Source: Deinococcales bacterium
Lineage (GTDB): Bacteria > Deinococcota > Deinococci > Deinococcales > Deinococcaceae
Length of the DNA stretch: 5,647 nucleotides
Reading direction: 5' to 3'
Assembly (NCBI GenBank): GCA_025359705.1
Contig: JANYFS010000534.1
Span: 1 to 5,647 of the forward strand
The notes beneath the pieces are model-generated. The model was not told where the DNA came from. It saw only the letters and a list, made by a program, of their open reading frames with translations, and made no database searches. This document shows, in pieces, positions 1-4,486 of this stretch; position 1 is the stretch's first letter, and each line of letters starts with the position of its first letter. The position numbers and the translations under genes were made by a program.

Positions 1-312
1 GGCGAAGACGGCGACTTTAAGGCCAAGGTTAAAAAAGTGGAACTGTTCGACAGCCTAGTTTTGCCTCACATTTTGGCCCTGAACCCCGATGTTTTGGCAA
101 TCGTGGGCGACCACAGCACCCCTTCTAAACTATCAACCCACTCGTGGCATCCCGTGCCACTGCTGATCAAGAGCGATTATGGGCGCAAAGATTTGGCCAT
201 GCGCTACACCGAAGAGGAAGCCCAAAAGGGAAGCTTGGGGCTGCGAAAAGGTACCGACCTGATGCCCTTACTCATGGCAAATGCCCTGAAATTGCAGAAA
301 TATGGCGCGTAA
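1..312 (+). CDS. apgM: Archaeal-type 2,3-bisphosphoglycerate-independent phosphoglycerate mutase, C-terminal part (5' end outside window)
   Basis: The reading frame is open from base 1, so only the last 103 codons are visible, ending in TAA at 310-312. ApgM interconverts 2- and 3-phosphoglycerate in glycolysis and gluconeogenesis in the cytoplasm, and belongs to the alkaline phosphatase superfamily of metal-dependent enzymes. The visible part carries the family's C-terminal signature GDHSTP (visible residues 36-41, bases 106-123), followed by HSWHPVPLLI. The Asp and His of GDH and the later His (visible residue 47) fit the metal ligands of this superfamily. The tail then has a GLRKGTDLMPLLMANALKLQKYGA ending typical of the family. 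A GTG at 37 could be mistaken for a start, but homology-like sequence runs through it from base 1. This segment contains no CTCGAG. Related ApgM-like phosphonate enzymes share the fold, so the exact reaction is slightly less certain than the family. Confidence 0.85.
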   Translation, partial: GEDGDFKAKVKKVELFDSLVLPHILALNPDVLAIVGDHSTPSKLSTHSWHPVPLLIKSDYGRKDLAMRYTEEEAQKGSLGLRKGTDLMPLLMANALKLQKYGA

Positions 313-363
313 TACAATTTAATTCGTCCTCCTACCGCTCGAGATCGCCAATTTTGACTTACC

Positions 364-395
364 TTGACGCGTGGGTGACACGTTGACCTTAAGAT
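364..395 (+). promoter_or_regulatory. Candidate promoter of the PATAN gene, near-leaderless
   Basis: A TTGACG (364-369) and a TAAGAT (390-395) resemble -35 and -10 boxes, although the 20-base spacer is longer than the usual 16-18. TAAGAT ends nine bases before the ATG at 405, so a transcript would begin at or within a few bases of the start codon. No Shine-Dalgarno sequence is present. The 8-mer CTTAAGAT occurs twice (388-395 and 399-406), the second copy running into the ATG. Another TTGACC lies at 383-388 but is too close to TAAGAT to act with it. Confidence 0.3.
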
Positions 396-404
396 TTTCT
401 TAAG

Positions 405-1322
405 ATGACTTCTTTGTTTGATTCCCAAAAGTTCTTCAATCCCCGCCTCGAGCAAGTGAGTGCTAACCCCTTGCTCGAGATTTTGGATCACCTCGCCAAA
501 GAAAAATCTACTGGGATCTTGGTTCTTTCTCCAGACGGAACCCGTTTCCATTTCAGTAAAGGTAAAATCGAGGCAGCGGAAAACTTTGAACCTTTGGGCC
601 GCATTTTGGTGGAGCGCGAAGGTTTGGATCAACATAAGTTGTCCCAAGCCCTCAAACGCTCTGGGCCACTGGGTGAAGAACTGATTGCAGTAGGCGCGAT
701 TGGTGAACGTCAATTGCGCCAAGCCTTGCAGGTGCAGGCCCGCGTTGCGCTCAGTTACGCCTTGCGGGTTCCGCCCGAGCGCATGAAATGGACCGATCCC
801 GAACCTTTGCCAATGGTTTGTGCGGGTTTGGAAATCACCCAAGAGTGGCTGCAAACCCTACTCTCCGAGCAGAAACTCCCCCTCGAGCAACCTTTTCGCT
901 TGGCTCAAACCCGCACAGAGCAGACCCTCAGCCCCGAAGAATGGGCCTTGTTGCGCTGGTTCAATGGTCGCCGCACCCTGCTCAGTGCCATGCGGCTCAG
1001 TGGCCTGGAAGCCTCGATTGCCGAGCAAGTGGCCCACGAATTGCTTGACAAACGCTTGCTACAAGCCTCGAGCATTTTGGGTCTCAAGCTCATTACTGTG
1101 GTTCGTCGCCCCGTTACTGCCAGCTATCACCCACCTTCTTCGATTCAATCCAATCTGTTTCTCAAATCGTTGAGCGCAAACTATAACGTTTGGGAAGTGG
1201 CCCAAAATCTAAAAATCCCTGTCGAGATGGCATGTTCTTTGCTGGCAGAACTCTGCCGATCCGAATTGCTCGAGGTATTACACGGCAGCCACGAACTCGA
1301 GCAAATTCTCGAGGAATTCTAA
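405..1322 (+). CDS. PATAN/DUF4388 domain protein with T2SSE_N-like middle and winged-helix-like C-terminal segments
   Basis: The 305-residue protein has no signal peptide or membrane segment and should be cytoplasmic. Residues about 17-66 have the PATAN/DUF4388 pattern: a helix (NPLLEILDHLAKEKSTG), a beta pair (ILVLSPDGTRFHF) and GKIEAAE. Residues about 63-120 (LGRILVEREGLDQHKLSQAL, then LGEELIAVGAIGERQLRQAL) form two related segments resembling the N-terminal domain of GspE/PilB-type ATPases. Residues about 175-220 and 250-293 look like two winged-helix-type modules, the first with WALLRWFNGRRTLL. PATAN proteins are linked to two-component, twitching-motility and GTPase signalling in several phyla, so a regulatory scaffold role is likely but inferred. 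The ATG at 405 is the first in frame and has no Shine-Dalgarno sequence. The next gene starts 43 bases downstream on the same strand. Seven CTCGAG copies lie inside. The family call is fairly secure; the specific function is not known. Confidence 0.8.
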   Translation: MTSLFDSQKFFNPRLEQVSANPLLEILDHLAKEKSTGILVLSPDGTRFHFSKGKIEAAENFEPLGRILVEREGLDQHKLSQALKRSGPLGEELIAVGAIGERQLRQALQVQARVALSYALRVPPERMKWTDPEPLPMVCAGLEITQEWLQTLLSEQKLPLEQPFRLAQTRTEQTLSPEEWALLRWFNGRRTLLSAMRLSGLEASIAEQVAHELLDKRLLQASSILGLKLITVVRRPVTASYHPPSSIQSNLFLKSLSANYNVWEVAQNLKIPVEMACSLLAELCRSELLEVLHGSHELEQILEEF

Positions 1323-1353
1323 AAATCCTCATCTATTCTCTGCCTTGGCTGCT

Positions 1354-1365
1354 TAGACTTAAGCT
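1354..1365 (+). promoter_or_regulatory. Candidate leaderless start signal before the helix-turn-helix gene
   Basis: TAGACT (1354-1359) fits the TAnnnT form of a -10 box and ends six bases before the ATG at 1366. That is the spacing expected when transcription starts on the start codon, an arrangement known to be common in Deinococcus. There is no Shine-Dalgarno sequence and no convincing -35 box 16-18 bases upstream. CTTAAG (1358-1363) sits just before the ATG, as it does at the PATAN gene (399-404). Confidence 0.3.
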
Positions 1366-1992
1366 ATGGACATTGCACGGCTCAGTCCTGCGGCGCTACA
1401 ACTGCTTTCGGATCTGAAAAAGCTCTCTGGCTCGAGCGAAAACGCCTTGCTGGAACAGGCGATATTGCACTATTACCGCGAAATTTTAGGCAAAGCTGCG
1501 CTGCGGCAAAAACTCCAAAATCTAACCGCTCCACCACCTTCATCCATACTCGAGCGCCCACCTTCCCCCGATCAACAAGACGTGTTGAGTTGGCTAGGCG
1601 AAGCATTTTTGAGTGATCCAATCCCTATCGAATTAACCAACGAATTAACCCCAACAGGGATCACAACTCCCATGAAAACTCCCATGAAAACCCCCATGAA
1701 AACCCCCCTGCAAAAACCCATACCAGCGCTAGGCTCAGTCCCAATCTCACAACTGATCAAATCCTCTCGAGCCTCCTTGGAAGCCAAACCCGATTTACAA
1801 ATTAGGCGCAGCGATTTGGGCATGTCTCGAGCGGAATTGGCCCAACAAAGTGGCTTGGAAGAAGAGTTGTTACAAGCCCTCGAGGAAGGCAATCTGATTC
1901 TACTGAATTTGCAAGAGCAATGGTCTTTGGCCTCCGCACTCGATTGGTCACTCGAGACTTTGCAAGAAGCAATTGCTATCACAAGTTTTTGA
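1366..1992 (+). CDS. Unrecognised protein with possible N-terminal ribbon-helix-helix-like helices and a C-terminal XRE-like helix-turn-helix
   Basis: I do not recognise this 208-residue protein as a named family. Residues about 143-200 read like a Cro/XRE helix-turn-helix: an Arg-rich lead (QIRRSDLG), then MSRAELAQQSGLEEELLQALEEG, then LASALDWSLETL, with the LA-QQSG-L and LEEG positions in register. Residues about 5-42 (SENALLEQAILHYYREI) resemble the helical part of a ribbon-helix-helix domain, but weakly. Between them lies a Pro-rich linker (about 55-120) that includes TPMK three times and a degenerate TPLQ (residues 101-116). A DNA-binding regulator is the best inference. It may be transcribed with the PATAN gene 43 bases upstream, or from its own leaderless start. 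The ATG at 1366 is the first plausible start. Six CTCGAG copies lie inside. No membrane segment or enzyme motif is visible. Confidence 0.7.
   Translation: MDIARLSPAALQLLSDLKKLSGSSENALLEQAILHYYREILGKAALRQKLQNLTAPPPSSILERPPSPDQQDVLSWLGEAFLSDPIPIELTNELTPTGITTPMKTPMKTPMKTPLQKPIPALGSVPISQLIKSSRASLEAKPDLQIRRSDLGMSRAELAQQSGLEEELLQALEEGNLILLNLQEQWSLASALDWSLETLQEAIAITSF
1666..1713 (+). repeat. In-frame 12-base tandem repeat encoding TPMK units
   Basis: Two identical 12-base units (1666-1677 and 1678-1689) are followed by one with a single change (1690-1701) and a diverged fourth (1702-1713, reading TPLQ). The period is a multiple of three, so copy-number change would keep the frame. Just upstream GAATTAACC also occurs twice, 12 bases apart (from 1630 and 1642), encoding ELTNELTP, so the whole linker seems to have grown by short duplications. 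The near-identical DNA suggests recent expansion. Confidence 0.95.
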
Positions 1993-2010
1993 CTGTAAAG
2001 TTTTTGACTG
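1983..2010 (+). repeat. Two direct copies of a 13-base sequence with a 15-base period, spanning a stop codon
   Basis: AAGTTTTTGACTG occurs at 1983-1995 and again at 1998-2010. The first copy contains the TGA stop (1990-1992) of the helix-turn-helix gene. Each copy contains TTGACT, which matches a -35 box, but I find no good -10 at the right distance. The pair could be a protein-binding site or a simple duplication. Confidence 0.9.
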
Positions 2011-2143
2011 CGCTGAAACGCTATTTTTTTGAATTTTTTCTCGAGAATGAAAAGTATCTTCTTGCATAAACAGCTCATAAATAAAGTGTAAATAACTCGG
2101 TTGAATAGATTGGGTCGCGCTCGAGGGAGGAAATTGCCGTATT
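1993..2143. other. AT-rich gap upstream of thrC, probable promoter region
   Basis: This 151-base gap is clearly more AT-rich than its neighbours, with T-runs at 2024-2030 and 2034-2039 and a TAAATAAAGTGTAAATAA stretch at 2078-2095. It holds two CTCGAG copies (2040, 2120). The thrC promoter most likely lies here, but no -35/-10 pair with normal spacing stands out. One candidate, TTGCAT (2062-2067) with TAAAGT (2082-2087), has only 14 bases between. A three-base-pair stem at 2010-2021 before the T-run is too weak to call a terminator. Confidence 0.4.
2125..2130 (+). promoter_or_regulatory. Ribosome binding site of thrC
   Basis: GGGAGG lies 13 bases before the GTG at 2144, 25 before the ATG at 2156 and 31 before the ATG at 2162. 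The spacing to GTG is a little long but is much the best of the three and matches the 12-base spacing at thrB. It is the main reason for choosing GTG as the start. Confidence 0.55.
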
Positions 2144-3217
2144 GTGTCAGGCACTATGTCTATGGCATCCACGCGACTCGGATTGATTGAAACCTACGGA
2201 AAATACTTACCCCTCACCGACAAAACTCCCCACCTCAGTTTGCACGAAGGTGGTACACCACTTATTCACCTCCACCAACTCTCGAGCAAGTTGGGCATCG
2301 AGCTGCACGTCAAATATGAAGGTTTAAACCCCACAGGTTCCTTCAAAGACCGTGGCATGGTGATGGCAGTTGCTAAGGCGCTCGAGGCGGGAAGCAATGC
2401 GGTAATCTGCGCCAGCACGGGCAACACTTCGGCGGCGGCAGCAGCTTATGCGGCGCGGGCAGGAATTCGCTGTGTGGTACTGATTCCCAACGGCAACATC
2501 GCCATGGGCAAACTGGCCCAAGCGGTGATTTATGGGGCCAAAATCATTGCCATCGACGGCAACTTCGACGATGCCCTCACGCTGGTACAAGAAATCTCCC
2601 AAACCGAACCCTATGCCCTAGTCAACTCGGTGAATCCGTTTCGGCTCGAGGGGCAAAAAACCGCAGCATTTGAAATTGTGGACACCTTGGGCGATGCCCC
2701 CGATATTCTGGCCCTGCCTGTGGGCAATGCGGGCAATATTTCGGCGTACTGGAAAGGGTTCCTCGAGTATCAAGCGGTGGGCATCTCCAGCAGGTTGCCC
2801 AAAATGTACGGCATCCAAGCCGACGGCGCAGCACCTCTGGCACGCGGACTAGACCGTGTGGAAAACCCCGAAACCTTGGCAACCGCCATCCGCATTGGCA
2901 ACCCTGCCAGCGCACATTTGGCAAAAGCCGCTGTCTTAGAGTCACACGGCCTATTTGATATGGTTTCCGACGAAGAAATCCTCGAGGCATACCGTCAGTT
3001 GGCTGCCGAGGGGATCTTTTGTGAACCCGCCTCTGCTACTGGGGTGGCGGGTTTGATTAAGCTGCACGCCCAAGGTAAGCTCGAGCCTGGGCAGAAGGTT
3101 GTGGCGGTGCTGACCGGGAATGGGCTTAAAGATCCTGGTATGGCCCTGAAAGCGGTGAAGGCCGAGCCGATTGAGACCAAGAGTGATATGGCGAGTGTGA
3201 TGGACGCGATTCGCTGA
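2144..3217 (+). CDS. thrC: Threonine synthase
   Basis: ThrC converts O-phospho-L-homoserine and water to L-threonine and phosphate, using pyridoxal phosphate (PLP), in the cytoplasm. It is the last step of threonine synthesis. The 357-residue protein shows the fold-type II signature YEGLNPTGSFKDRGM, with Lys68 as the probable PLP Schiff-base lysine. It also shows CASTGNTSAAAAAYAARAG (about 89-107), the phosphate-binding GNAGN (194-198), ATAIRIGNPAS in the middle, and TGNGLKDP near the C-terminus. Overall it reads like the short, Thermus-type enzyme of about 350 residues. The start is uncertain: GTG 2144 is favoured by its Shine-Dalgarno sequence, while ATG 2162 would give 351 residues, the usual length. 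The product of the downstream gene, ThrB, makes this enzyme's substrate. Six CTCGAG copies lie inside, one encoding Leu-Glu in the conserved VNPFRLEGQKT stretch. Confidence in function is high. Confidence 0.96.
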   Translation: MSGTMSMASTRLGLIETYGKYLPLTDKTPHLSLHEGGTPLIHLHQLSSKLGIELHVKYEGLNPTGSFKDRGMVMAVAKALEAGSNAVICASTGNTSAAAAAYAARAGIRCVVLIPNGNIAMGKLAQAVIYGAKIIAIDGNFDDALTLVQEISQTEPYALVNSVNPFRLEGQKTAAFEIVDTLGDAPDILALPVGNAGNISAYWKGFLEYQAVGISSRLPKMYGIQADGAAPLARGLDRVENPETLATAIRIGNPASAHLAKAAVLESHGLFDMVSDEEILEAYRQLAAEGIFCEPASATGVAGLIKLHAQGKLEPGQKVVAVLTGNGLKDPGMALKAVKAEPIETKSDMASVMDAIR

Positions 3218-3236
3218 AGGGGGCGCTACGCTGTCT

Positions 3237-3269
3237 TGGCCCAAAAACGTCACCTCACGGGACGGGCCA
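3237..3269 (+). other. Inverted repeat after thrC, possible weak terminator or attenuating hairpin
   Basis: TGGCCC (3237-3242) is matched by GGGCCA (3264-3269), and inside the loop CGTC (3248-3251) can pair with GACG (3261-3264); the two stems compete for base 3264. No T-run follows, so it is not a standard intrinsic terminator. Transcription may read on into thrB. Confidence 0.25.
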
Positions 3270-3274
3270 CTCGA

Positions 3275-3290
3275 GGGTAAGCGGGTAAGC
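3275..3290. repeat. Two perfect tandem copies of GGGTAAGC
   Basis: The 8-base unit at 3275-3282 is repeated exactly at 3283-3290, in the gap between thrC and thrB and immediately after a CTCGAG (3270-3275). No function can be assigned. Confidence 0.9.
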
Positions 3291-3307
3291 GGACGAGAAA
3301 AAGAGTG

Positions 3308-3334
3308 TTGACTCGAGCTTTTATCGTGATAAAA
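3308..3334 (+). promoter_or_regulatory. TTGACT box and TTTTATC/GATAAAA palindrome upstream of thrB, possible promoter-operator
   Basis: TTTTATC (3319-3325) and GATAAAA (3328-3334) form a perfect palindrome with a 2-base centre. It lies a few bases after TTGACT (3308-3313), which also overlaps a CTCGAG (3312). The layout fits a -35 box with an operator over the spacer. The matching -10 would fall in the A-run around 3330-3336, which is a poor match. This suggests thrB could have its own regulated promoter, but the evidence is weak. Confidence 0.3.
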
Positions 3335-3351
3335 AACGAACAACTAAACAC

Positions 3352-3379
3352 ATAACGAAAAACGGATAACGAAAAACGA
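3352..3379. repeat. Two tandem copies of a 14-base unit ATAACGAAAAACGR
   Basis: The unit at 3352-3365 recurs at 3366-3379 with only the last base changed. A shorter related stretch, ATAAAAAACGAA, lies at 3329-3340, and AACG continues at 3384-3387. The array ends about 23 bases before the thrB start and so lies in its 5' untranslated region or promoter. The strand is purine-rich and would be unstructured in RNA. Confidence 0.9.
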
Positions 3380-3386
3380 ACCAAAC

Positions 3387-3390
3387 GGAG
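3387..3390 (+). promoter_or_regulatory. Ribosome binding site of thrB
   Basis: GGAG lies 12 bases before the ATG at 3403. The core is short and the spacing slightly long, but it parallels thrC. It supports the ATG at 3403, which begins ten residues before the conserved N-terminal motif. Confidence 0.5.
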
Positions 3391-3402
3391 CCACCCCCAA
3401 AC

Positions 3403-4341
3403 ATGAACCTAAGCGGCAAAACCCTAGAAATCCGTGTTCCCGCCTCGAGCGCCAATCTTGGCCCTGGGTTTGATTGTGCGTGCTTGGCTTTGAACCGCTA
3501 CACCACACTTCGCATCTCGGATAGTGCCGTCCTCGAGGTGGTACCGCTGGGGGAAACGTTGGCGGGAACCCCCCCAGACTCGAGCAATTTTGTGTATGAG
3601 ATTTTGCTCGAGCTGTTTGAACGGGTGGGTGTGGCGGTGCCACCCTTGCGCCTCGAGATTGAAAGTGAAATTCCACTGGCACGCGGGCTTGGCTCGAGTT
3701 CGGCGGCGATTATTGCGGCTTTGCTGGGGGCCAACGCTTACCTCGAGCATTCCAAATTGGCGACTCCGCTCCCCTACGCCGAGATATTAGATTTGGCCTC
3801 TTTCCTCGAGGGACACCCCGACAATGTGGGAGCAGCGCTTTATGGTGGGGCGATTTTTGCCACTTGGGATGGCAGCCGTACCCATTTGGTCAAATTCGAT
3901 TGCCCCGCGCGGTTGGCGGCTTTGGTGGTGATTCCGCGCTATATGCTGAAAACCGAAGTGGCCCGTGGGGTGTTGCCCGCGCACTACAGCCGCGAGGATA
4001 CCGTTCATGCCCTGTCGCACGCGGCACTTTTGGCGGCGGCTTTTGCCAGTGGCAAACTCGAGCTACTCGCGGAGGCCATGACCGATAGGGTGCACCAACC
4101 TTACCGCGCCCCACTGGTCAAGGGTTTGCCCGAAATCCTCGAGGGGGCGACCAAATATGGCGCTCTGGGCGCGGCCCTTTCGGGGGCTGGCCCCAGCGTG
4201 TTGTGCTTATACGACAAAGAAGCGGGAACCCTCGAGCTGCTGCAAGAATGGCTTTCCACCTTGCTCGAGACTTACGGCTTTGATGCCTCACTCAATCTGC
4301 TCGAGGTGGATGGGGTGGGGGCTGTGGTGCGGGTGCTGTAA
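3403..4341 (+). CDS. thrB: Homoserine kinase
   Basis: ThrB transfers phosphate from ATP to L-homoserine, making the O-phosphohomoserine used by ThrC. It acts in the cytoplasm. The 312-residue protein has the three motifs of GHMP kinases. The N-terminal VPASSANLGPGFD is at residues 12-24, the ATP-binding glycine/serine loop PLARGLGSSSAA at 91-102, and the C-terminal ALSGAGPSVLCLY at 258-270. EGHPDNVGAALYGG (136-149) is characteristic of homoserine kinases within the superfamily. The length is normal, about 300 residues. The gene lies 185 bases after thrC, so it may have its own promoter. It is followed by a hairpin terminator. It holds 13 CTCGAG copies in 939 bases, the densest gene here, including copies encoding the Ser-Ser of both the PASSAN and the GLGSSS motifs. 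Nothing appears broken or missing. Confidence 0.95.
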   Translation: MNLSGKTLEIRVPASSANLGPGFDCACLALNRYTTLRISDSAVLEVVPLGETLAGTPPDSSNFVYEILLELFERVGVAVPPLRLEIESEIPLARGLGSSSAAIIAALLGANAYLEHSKLATPLPYAEILDLASFLEGHPDNVGAALYGGAIFATWDGSRTHLVKFDCPARLAALVVIPRYMLKTEVARGVLPAHYSREDTVHALSHAALLAAAFASGKLELLAEAMTDRVHQPYRAPLVKGLPEILEGATKYGALGAALSGAGPSVLCLYDKEAGTLELLQEWLSTLLETYGFDASLNLLEVDGVGAVVRVL

Positions 4342-4363
4342 AAATCCACTCGAGCTGAGACCA

Positions 4364-4396
4364 AAAAACACCACCTCTCGAGAAGGTGGTGTTTTT
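4364..4396. terminator. Bidirectional intrinsic terminator between thrB and the convergent DUF11 gene
   Basis: A perfect 13-base inverted repeat pairs AAAAACACCACCT (4364-4376) with AGGTGGTGTTTTT (4384-4396), leaving a 7-base loop. The T-run at 4392-4396 serves the plus strand, 23 bases after the thrB stop. The A-run at 4363-4368 becomes a T-run on the minus strand and can stop transcription of the gene ending at 4487. The loop contains a complete CTCGAG (4377-4382), itself self-complementary. Confidence 0.9.
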
Positions 4397-4486
4397 GCTT
4401 CACATCTGTTAGTTGCTCAGCCTCACATATTCGGAACCTCACTTGTGTTTGGGAAAGGGGTGCGCTCGAGGGGAAGCAGAATTCAA

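Noticed and set aside
370..382. CGTG/CACG inverted repeat upstream of the PATAN gene as an operator
   Set aside because: The arms are only four bases with a 5-base gap, which is common by chance.
204..854. A 216-codon open frame on the minus strand across the apgM end and the PATAN gene
   Set aside because: It is opposite two genes with recognisable protein families, its product has no recognisable pattern, and it would fill the promoter gap of the PATAN gene.
2010..2030. Intrinsic terminator after the helix-turn-helix gene
   Set aside because: A T-run is present, but the only stem before it (GCG with CGC) is three base pairs, too short to support the call.
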